DNA of 6,010 nucleotides from Fimbriiglobus sp. (GTDB lineage: Bacteria > Planctomycetota > Planctomycetia > Gemmatales > Gemmataceae), in contig JANXTD010000738.1 of the NCBI GenBank assembly GCA_025352585.1, positions 1 through 6,010 of the forward strand. The letters run 5' to 3'. The notes beneath the pieces are model-generated. The model searched no databases, had not been told where the DNA came from, and was given only the letters and a program-made list of their open reading frames with translations. Both the position numbers and the translations under genes were made by a program. The stretch's first letter is position 1; each line of letters begins with the position of its first letter. This document shows positions 1 through 4,861 of the stretch, in pieces.

Positions 1-70
1 AATCCCGGTGGACAACACTGACGGGTGAGGACGGCTTTGTCTTCACCCACCGGCGTAGTCCACCGGGATT
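1..70. repeat. Long interrupted hairpin (REP- or MITE-like inverted repeat)
   Basis: The ends are a perfect 13-bp inverted repeat: AATCCCGGTGGAC at 1-13 and its complement at 58-70. Inside is a second stem, GGGTGAGGAC at 23-32 against GTCTTCACCC at 39-48, with one G-T mismatch that would be a G-U pair in RNA and a 6-base loop. The bases between the stems (14-22 and 49-57) also pair in part, so the whole 70 bp folds into one long imperfect hairpin. It lies 24 bp beyond the stop of the minus-strand methyltransferase gene. It could be that gene's terminator, a dispersed palindromic repeat, or a small non-autonomous mobile element. There is no T-run after the stem, so a classical intrinsic terminator is not the best fit. 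The window starts exactly at the repeat, so flanking target duplications cannot be checked. Confidence 0.75.
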
Positions 71-94
71 TGCTCCCGTCGCTCGCGCGTCCGG

Positions 95-1078
95 CTAACA
101 AGACGGGCCGCCAAAGTCCGGCCGCTCTGCGACCGCCATCATGCAGTCGCTCGCGCCCAGCATGAACGCGGCCCAGGCGGCGAACTTCGCGAGCGGCTTC
201 GCGGTCAGCGCCCGCTTCCACCACGCCGCACCAGGCCGGCGCGACGCCAGCCGGGCGCTCGAGCGCAGCCAGTCGGAGTGGCGGACCTGGCGCACGGCCT
301 CGACGCGGAAGCCGGCGGCGGCGAGCATTGTGCGCAACGTCAACGGCGTGAAGTGCGTCAGGTGGCGCGGCAGGTCGAGGGCGAACCAGTCGGGGCCGAA
401 CGCCCGCGCCGGCCAGCCGTCGGCGTTCGGGCAGGCGACGATCAGCCGGCCGCCGGGGGCCAGCACTCGAAAGGCCTCGCGCAGGATCGCCATCGGCTCG
501 TGGACGTGTTCGAGCGACTGCCACATCGTGACCACGTCGAACGAGCACGGGTCGAGGTGCGGGTGCGGCAGCGTGCCGGCGATGGTGTGCAGGCCGAGTT
601 CCGCCTGGACCCCGCGGACCGCCCCGACGGCCGAGTCGAGGCCGGTCACGCTCCAGCCCTGGTCGGCCATGCGCTTGAGGTAACTGCCGCCGCCGCAGCC
701 GAAGTCGAGCAGCCGGCCGCGGCCGACCCAGGGCAAGCGGCCGTCGCGCTCCGGGTGCCGCCGGCCGGTCCAGCGGCCCCACAGCGACGCCCGGCCGACC
801 TCGCGTAGCTTGCGCGGCCGGCGGTGCGGCCGGTAGTCGTCGGGGTAGAAGTCGGCGATGCCCTCGGCGTCCGGCCGCGGGTTGGTGTACAGCAACTCGC
901 ACTCGCCGCAGCGCATGACCGCGAAGGTCAGCGGCGGCGACCCGGCGCGCGGGCTGGCGTCGGCGGCTTCGCAAACCGTCGAAGCTTCGCGCGCCCCGCA
1001 GAGCGGGCACGGCGAGTCGTCCCAGGTCACCGCGGGCGGCGTGGGCAAGAGGTGCAGGCGGCGGGTGCGGAGTAACAT
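95..1078 (-). CDS. Class I SAM-dependent methyltransferase with N-terminal zinc knuckle
   Basis: This is a predicted S-adenosylmethionine-dependent methyltransferase of 327 residues; the substrate is unknown. Two cysteine pairs, CPLC (C24, C27) and CGEC (C57, C60), probably bind zinc and are followed by the TNPRP segment typical of this subfamily. The Rossmann fold shows motif I LLDFGCGGG (about 123-131), an acidic residue D148 after strand 2 for the SAM ribose, DVVTMWQSLEHV (about 181-192), and LAPGGRLIVACPN (motif III region). PRHLTHF near 237-243 is usual in relatives. Relatives often sit in cell-surface sugar or lipid gene clusters, but nothing here supports that role. The ATG at 1078 was chosen with an AGGA-type site about 11 bases upstream. 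The frame stays open to a TTG at 1138, whose extra 20 residues look non-conserved. A hydrophobic stretch near residues 296-312 is more likely amphipathic than membrane-spanning. The gene follows the toxin-antitoxin pair on the same strand by about 67 bp. Confidence 0.88.
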   Translation of the reverse strand: MLLRTRRLHLLPTPPAVTWDDSPCPLCGAREASTVCEAADASPRAGSPPLTFAVMRCGECELLYTNPRPDAEGIADFYPDDYRPHRRPRKLREVGRASLWGRWTGRRHPERDGRLPWVGRGRLLDFGCGGGSYLKRMADQGWSVTGLDSAVGAVRGVQAELGLHTIAGTLPHPHLDPCSFDVVTMWQSLEHVHEPMAILREAFRVLAPGGRLIVACPNADGWPARAFGPDWFALDLPRHLTHFTPLTLRTMLAAAGFRVEAVRQVRHSDWLRSSARLASRRPGAAWWKRALTAKPLAKFAAWAAFMLGASDCMMAVAERPDFGGPSC

Positions 1079-1145
1079 CGGGGGCGTCCTGCCGGGAAAC
1101 GTCCCCGCGTTGTAACCCCCCGGCGGGAGCGGCGTCAAGTTGAAG

Positions 1146-1603
1146 TCACGGCGCGAAGCCGCCGGCGGCGACGTGGGCGGGGTCGAGAACTGTGACGCCG
1201 GGAAACCGGGCGAAGTCTCTGCCGTTGAACGTGAGCAGGTGCGTCATGCCGTGCGTCTGCATCGCGGCGACGAGCCGCACGTCGTGGCGATCTTGCCCTT
1301 GCAGTCGTGCCGCGCGACCAGGCCGCGCCAGGTTGTGAGCAGCGACGGCGCGTCGGCGAGAACGGTGAAGCTGGCATCGACCGTTTGGAGCAGCTTCACG
1401 CACTCTGGCACGGTCAGGCCGAACCCACCGCCGGAAGTCGGGCGCGTGGCGACGACCCAGAACTCGTAGTAGTTCTGCGGGACGAGTACGGGCGTGTGCC
1501 CCGCGTCACGCAGCCTCTTGATGGCACTCACGACAGTAGGGTACGACGGGTGCGTGTCGTCCGCGAAGCGAAGAAGGACGTTGGTGTCGAGTAGGATATT
1601 CAC
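1146..1603 (-). pseudogene. PIN-domain (VapC-like) toxin, broken by a one-base deletion
   Basis: PIN-domain proteins of this type are metal-dependent ribonucleases acting as toxins of toxin-antitoxin pairs. The reading frame begins at GTG 1603 with MNILLDTN and runs through E47 to GKIA, then continues out of frame to a stop at 1244. The rest of the domain (HDVRLVAAM, then LLTFNGRDF, then VTVLDP) is intact in the next frame and ends at 1146. Adding one base at about 1286-1288, where GCCCAC appears shortened to GCCAC, restores 152 residues with the four PIN acids D6, E47, D108 and D130. As read, the protein loses D108 and D130 and should be inactive. The start overlaps the antitoxin stop in GTGA, with GGGGA just upstream, which implies translational coupling. 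A sequencing error would explain the lesion equally well. No classic slippery heptamer is seen, so programmed frameshifting is unlikely. Confidence 0.85.
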
Positions 1604-1872
1604 TCCCCACAGCCTTCGTAAATAGTTTCGCGGCTGTCGTCGAGGACGAAGTCCGGCGGCAGGCGGCCGGCCATCGTCACGCGGAAGAGTTCAATCATTG
1701 CGTCGTAATTCTTCTCCCAGACTTCATAAGGTAGCTCGCTTGGCGACAACGGCGGCACCTCAGCGACTTGCACTAGCGCCGGCACGGCCAGCGCCTCCAC
1801 AGTCGTGCCGGCGGCGGCGGCGCGGACAGCAAGGCGCTCATACACGTCGTCGGGCACGGTGATCGTCGGCAT
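1600..1872 (-). CDS. Antitoxin-like protein (VapB/RHH type) partner of the PIN toxin
   Basis: This is a 90-residue protein encoded directly upstream of the PIN toxin, sharing a 4-bp overlap with it. The N-terminus, TITVPDDVYERLAVRAAAAG followed by TTVEALA, has the short strand and two helices typical of ribbon-helix-helix antitoxins, which dimerise to bind the operator. The C-terminal half (about 40-90) is acidic and aromatic, rich in E, D, Y, W and F, as expected for a tail that wraps the toxin. It ends in DDSRETIYEGCGE. The ATG at 1872 has a GGAGAG ribosome site 5 bases upstream, so this start is secure. By analogy with other type II pairs it would neutralise the toxin and repress its own promoter in the 60-bp gap toward larA. 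The frame is intact although its partner is broken. The family assignment rests on size, context and N-terminal pattern. Confidence 0.78.
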   Translation of the reverse strand: MPTITVPDDVYERLAVRAAAAGTTVEALAVPALVQVAEVPPLSPSELPYEVWEKNYDAMIELFRVTMAGRLPPDFVLDDSRETIYEGCGE

Positions 1873-1915
1873 CGCGGCTCTCCATCAGGGAAGGGTTGGC
1901 GTCTCGCACCCCTTC

Positions 1916-1925
1916 AGGATATCCT
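1916..1925. promoter_or_regulatory. 10-bp palindrome in the antitoxin/larA divergent gap
   Basis: AGGATATCCT is a perfect palindrome in the 60-bp gap between the divergent antitoxin and larA-like genes, 7 bases before the larA ATG. Position and symmetry would fit an operator for the antitoxin or a larA regulator. A single 10-bp palindrome can occur by chance, so this is a weak call. No convincing -35/-10 pair was found in the gap on either strand. Confidence 0.25.
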
Positions 1926-1932
1926 AGAGGCC

Positions 1933-3245
1933 ATGAACCTCACCCTCGATTACGGTAAGACCGGCCTGGCCGTCACCCTCCCCGCCGAGCGCCTGGTCGC
2001 GCCGCCGCTGAGCATCCGCGACGCCGACCCGCTCGCGGACCCCGTCGCCGCGATCGATCCGCCCTGCGAAACCCCATCGGCACGGCCCCGCTCGCGGAGT
2101 TGGCGAAGGGCAAGCGCACGGCGTGCGTGGTCATCTGCGACATCACCCGGCCGGTGCCGAACGCGCTGATCCTGCCGGCGATTTGCCGCACGCTCGAAGA
2201 CGCCGGGGTGCCGCGCGACGGCATCACGATTTTGATCGCCACGGGCTTGCACCGGCCCAACGAAGGGGACGAACTCGTCGAACTCGTCGGGCCGGACATC
2301 GCGGCGACCTACCGTTGCGTCAACCACCGCGGCCAGGCCGCCGACGAGCACGACTACCTCGGCGTGAGTACGAACGGCGTGCCGATCCACATCGACAGTC
2401 GTTACACCCGCGCCGAGTTGAAGATCACGACGGGGCTGATCGAGCCGCACCTGATGGCCGGCTACTCCGGCGGCCGCAAACTGATCTGCCCCGGCATCGC
2501 CGGCCTCGAAACCGTGAGCGCCTGGCACAGCCCGCGCTTCCTGGAGCACCCCAAGGCCGACTGCGGCGTCCTCGACGGCAACCCCGTCCACGCCGAGAAC
2601 ACCGAGATCGCCCTGACGACCGGCTGCGACTTCATCGTCAACGTCTGCATCGACGGCAAGCGGCGCATCACCTGGGTCGGCGCGGGCGACATGCTCGAGG
2701 CCTGGGCCGTCGGCGTGCAGTTCTGCCGCGACACCGTGCGGGCCGCGGTCCCGGCGTTGTGCGACATCGTCGTGACGAGTTGCGCCGGCTACCCCCTCGA
2801 CACGACGTGGTACCAGGCGGTCAAGGGCCTCACGGGCGTGTTGGGCATCGTCAAGCCGGGGGGCACGATCGTCCTCGCCGCGAGCCTGACCGAAGGCCTC
2901 GGCAGCCACGAGTTCCAGGAGAGTTTGCACGCCTACATCGAGCGCGGCGAGTTCCGCAAGGGGGCACGCTCCGCGGAGCCGGTCGCCGACGGCGTGCCGA
3001 TCCCCGGCGCGGGCGACCACTGCGCGATGGACGAGTGGCAACTGGTGATGCTCAAGAAGGTGCTGGGCCACTGCAAGGTCAAAGTCGTCTCCGGCGCGCC
3101 GTTCGCCGACGTGCTGCGTCAGTGCGGCGTCGAGCCGGTGGCAACCGTCGAGGAGGCCGTCGCCGCGTCGCTCGCCGAGTACGGCCCGTCGGCGCGCATC
3201 GCCGTCATCCCGAAGGGGCCGTACGTGCTGCCGTACGTCGCGTAG
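1933..3245 (+). CDS. larA: LarA-family nickel-pincer racemase, frameshifted near its N-terminus
   Basis: This is a homologue of lactate racemase LarA, which interconverts hydroxy-acid stereoisomers with a nickel-pincer nucleotide cofactor; the substrate cannot be told from sequence. The ATG at 1933 (AGAGG 2 bases upstream) gives [17 protein letters not shown], typical of the family start. The frame is lost after ATC at 2053-2055. The downstream frame (SALRNPIG, then PLAELAKGK) then runs intact to TAG 3243-3245. Adding one base, likely C, after 2055 restores 437 residues, close to the 424 of L. plantarum LarA. In that numbering the key residues are R73 (DITRPVP), H107 (TGLHRP), H173 and K183 ([13 protein letters not shown]), H199 (AWHSPRF), and Q295 with K298 (YQAVKG). 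These match R75, H108, H174, K184, H200, Q295 and K298 of the characterised enzyme. K184 is the cofactor-attachment lysine. The continuous part would start only at a TTG near 2100 and lack the first 56 residues. A sequencing error is quite possible. The cofactor genes larB, larC and larE are absent from the window. Confidence 0.9.
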
Positions 3246-3347
3246 CCGGGTATCGGGTATCGGGTATCGGGTATCGGGTGTCGCAGAGCCGATGGGTTGC
3301 GCGACGCTTGGTTCTGCGACACCCCATACCCGACACCCGATACCCGG
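3246..3347. repeat. Inverted repeat made of tandem 7-bp GGGTATC/GGGTGTC units
   Basis: The left arm (3246-3287) is CC, then four GGGTATC units and one GGGTGTC, then GCAGA. The right arm (3313-3347), read on the other strand, is CC then GGGTATC, GGGTGTC, GGGTATG, GGGTGTC and GCAGA. The arms therefore share the same ends and differ by one unit and a few substitutions, around a spacer of about 25 bases. The element starts directly after the larA-like stop codon and ends 11 bases before the stop of the opposing gene. It thus fills the convergent gap and could stop transcription from both sides. The tandem units suggest growth by slippage. A dispersed repeat family is likely, but only one copy is visible here. 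Confidence 0.85.
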
Positions 3348-3359
3348 CGGCGAAGCCGC
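3347..3359 (-). terminator. Small GC hairpin at the end of the zinc-knuckle gene
   Basis: GCGGC at 3347-3351 and GCCGC at 3355-3359 form a perfect 5-bp stem with a 3-base loop. It touches the stop codon of the minus-strand gene and leads directly into the larger inverted repeat. No T-run follows, so a terminator role is only suggested by position. Confidence 0.3.
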
Positions 3360-3799
3360 TAAGCGTGCGTGTGGACCTGCTTGAAGTGCTCGGCGACGCG
3401 CTCCATCGGGACGTGCCAGCCGCAGTCGTCGCACGCGGGGACCGTCGGGTAGCACTTCGCGCAGTACAAATGGCCGCCGTGCAGGAACTGCTCGTAACGC
3501 TTCCGCTCCGCCGGTGGCGCCCCGTCGAGCGTCATCGGCAGGTCAATGACAGTCTTGCACTTGTCGCACGGCCGCTTGGTGTGCGCCGCGATCACCGGCT
3601 TGAAGTGGTCGTGCAGCCCGCGGCCCACGACGCCGGTGCCGGTACACAGCGGGCAGGTCATGCCGAACTGGGCGAGGATCGCCTTGCGGATGAAGTCGCT
3701 CTTGTTGGGCAGGTTGTTGAGGAACTTCGCCAACTGCTCCTCGACCTTAAAAGCGACGATCTCGGACTTGGTCGTCTTCGTGGACGCTTTGCGCGGCAT
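3359..3799 (-). CDS. Uncharacterised RHH-like protein with four CxxC zinc knuckles
   Basis: I do not recognise a named gene. The 146-residue protein opens with a basic K/S/T-rich stretch, then KVEEQLAKFLNNLPNKSDFI and RKAIL (about 18-42), which resembles the two helices of a ribbon-helix-helix DNA-binding domain. Four CxxC knuckles follow: CPLCTGTG (C49, C52; it matches the DnaJ-type CxxCxGxG pattern), CDKC (C78, C81), CAKC (C113, C116) and CDDC (C123, C126). The last leads into H138 and H143, giving C-x2-C-x11-H-x4-H, close to a classical C2H2 finger. Two or more zinc ions are likely. A DNA- or RNA-binding regulator is the simplest inference; no target is known. The ATG at 3799 is preferred because GAG lies 8 bases upstream; a GTG at 3808 would add three residues. 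The gene is divergent from the acetyltransferase gene and convergent with larA. Confidence 0.8.
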   Translation of the reverse strand: MPRKASTKTTKSEIVAFKVEEQLAKFLNNLPNKSDFIRKAILAQFGMTCPLCTGTGVVGRGLHDHFKPVIAAHTKRPCDKCKTVIDLPMTLDGAPPAERKRYEQFLHGGHLYCAKCYPTVPACDDCGWHVPMERVAEHFKQVHTHA

Positions 3800-3832
3800 G
3801 GTCGGCACTCGGGCTGGCGGGCGGTACCGACT

Positions 3833-3862
3833 ATCTTACTGGCAGACACGCCGCCGCGACAA
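3833..3862 (-). promoter_or_regulatory. Possible sigma-70-type promoter for the zinc-knuckle gene
   Basis: Read on the minus strand, TTGTCG (3857-3862) and TAAGAT (3833-3838) are 18 bases apart. Each matches 4 of 6 consensus positions. Transcription would start roughly 25-30 bases before the ATG at 3799. The call is weak because the match is partial, but this is one of the few locally AT-richer stretches. Confidence 0.3.
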
Positions 3863-3879
3863 CTTACCTCCACTCTACT

Positions 3880-3886
3880 AAGGGGG
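3880..3886 (+). promoter_or_regulatory. Ribosome binding site fixing the GTG start of the acetyltransferase
   Basis: AAGGGGG lies 5 bases before GTG 3892. It is the best ribosome-site match at any start in the window, and it supports the GTG over later in-frame starts. Confidence 0.6.
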
Positions 3887-3891
3887 CCGCC

Positions 3892-4611
3892 GTGACGCCC
3901 GCGTCGGACACCTTCGCCTGGCAACCCCTCCCCGACGGCGGCGTGGCCGTGCGCTACCCCGCCGACGGCACCGTCACGCCCGCCGAACTCGCCGCCGCCC
4001 GCCGCGCCTGGCTCGCCGCCGGGGTCCGCTACGCCCAGGCCTTCCTACCGCTCCCACTGACATTCTCGACACAACCCCTCGCGTCCGTGGGCTTCCGTCC
4101 GCTGACGGTTCTCGAACTGCACCGCCGTTCCGTCTGGCCGACGGATTCGGTACGGACTCAGACGGCGAACGGACTGACGTTGTGGCCCTTCGACGGTCTT
4201 GACCCGGCCGTCGTCAAAGCGACACTGGCGCGGACTTACGTCGGATCGCTCGACGGCCCCGAACTGAACGCCCTGCGGCTCGACGACGCGCCGGTGGAAG
4301 AGACCGGCGGGCTGGCGGTCGTGGCCTTCCGCGGGGCGGAGCCGGTCGGCGTCCTCCAGCTCGAGGCCAGCGACGACGGCACGCTTCTCGAATTCGCGTA
4401 CTTAGGAGTGGTGCCGGAGGCCCGCCGGACCGGGGTCGCGGCGGCGCTCGTCGAATTCGCGATCGCCCACGCCGCGGACTCCGGCCGGCGGGCGGTGCTG
4501 CTCGGCGTGGACGCGCGAAACGCCCCGGCGAAGGCCCTTTACGCCCGCTTCGGCTTCGCGGAGTACGAGCGCCGCGCCGTCTGGTGGTGGGTCAATGAAT
4601 CGGCCCCGTGA
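3892..4611 (+). CDS. GNAT-family N-acetyltransferase, two-part architecture
   Basis: This is a predicted acetyl-CoA-dependent acyltransferase of 239 residues; the acceptor is unknown. The C-terminal GNAT domain (about 95-235) is clear. EPVGVLQLEA (strand 4 region) is followed by motif A, FAYLGVVPEARRTGVAAAL, where R178-x-x-G181-x-A183 forms the pyrophosphate-binding loop for CoA. Then come the strand VLLGVDARNAP and ALYARFGF, whose Y217 is at the position of the usual general-acid tyrosine. The N-terminal part (about 15-80) contains AAGVRYAQAFLPL and ends in SVGFRPLTVLELHRR, resembling the closing part of another, degenerate GNAT unit. Such two-part proteins are, to my knowledge, common in planctomycetes. 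GTG 3892 follows a strong ribosome site. The frame is intact. It shares its divergent promoter region with the zinc-knuckle gene. Confidence 0.88.
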   Translation: MTPASDTFAWQPLPDGGVAVRYPADGTVTPAELAAARRAWLAAGVRYAQAFLPLPLTFSTQPLASVGFRPLTVLELHRRSVWPTDSVRTQTANGLTLWPFDGLDPAVVKATLARTYVGSLDGPELNALRLDDAPVEETGGLAVVAFRGAEPVGVLQLEASDDGTLLEFAYLGVVPEARRTGVAAALVEFAIAHAADSGRRAVLLGVDARNAPAKALYARFGFAEYERRAVWWWVNESAP

Positions 4612-4861
4612 ACAGACATTCCCGCGCGGGGCTTGGGGAAACTGCACCCGACGCGGCGGGTCGCGCCGCGCCGGGCGGTTGGCGCGGTTGGGCACGGCAG
4701 TCGCGAAAGTTCTGCGCGCCCGCGCCGGGCGGTTGCGCGTCGGGGCGTCGCCCGCCGCGTAGCGGTATTCGCAAGTGGGGCGCAGGCGCGGCGGGGCCGT
4801 GAGCGATAGTGAGTCTACCCCCCGGCGTGCTGCGGGTGCCCCCCACCGTAGAGCGTCAACT
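4612..4861. other. 250-bp GC-rich non-coding leader upstream of dnaA, with short repeats
   Basis: No gene is supported here. A 16-bp direct repeat, CCGCGCCGGGCGGTTG, occurs at 4666-4681 and 4720-4735. An inverted repeat pairs CCCGCCGCG (4751-4759) with CGCGGCGGG (4787-4795) around a 27-base loop. CCCGCGCGGG at 4621-4630 is palindromic and lies just after the acetyltransferase stop. No cluster of TTATCCACA-like DnaA boxes and no AT-rich unwinding stretch is seen, so this is not an obvious origin. A GTG at 4799 is in frame with dnaA. The codons between it and 4862 often end in T or A, unlike the rest of the gene, so this part reads as untranslated leader. Confidence 0.6.

Noticed and set aside
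1079..1138. Extended methyltransferase start at TTG 1138
   Set aside because: The start codon is weak, there is no good ribosome site, and the added 20 residues are proline/glycine-rich and unlike the family. ATG 1078 fits better.
1244..1403. Programmed frameshifting in the PIN toxin
   Set aside because: Restoring the frame would need a -1 shift, and no X-XXY-YYZ slippery site or conserved downstream structure is evident. Base loss or sequencing error is simpler.
3248..3345. CRISPR-like array
   Set aside because: The 7-bp units are contiguous with no spacers and are arranged as two inverted arms, so this is a tandem/inverted repeat.
1950..3455. 501-codon open frame on the minus strand
   Set aside because: It lies antisense to the well-supported larA frame, is rich in R, A, D and H as expected of GC-rich shadows, and runs through the heptamer repeat.
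2123..3895. 590-codon open frame on the plus strand
   Set aside because: It overlaps larA in another frame and the zinc-knuckle gene antisense. Its composition is extremely arginine-rich and no family motif is visible.
4799..4861. Alternative dnaA start at GTG 4799
   Set aside because: The 21 codons often end in T or A, unlike the rest of the gene, and the encoded residues do not resemble DnaA domain I. It cannot be fully excluded.
4612..4861. Replication origin upstream of dnaA
   Set aside because: No cluster of DnaA boxes and no AT-rich unwinding stretch; isolated 7-of-9 matches elsewhere (near 2384 and 5416) fall in coding sequence and look accidental.
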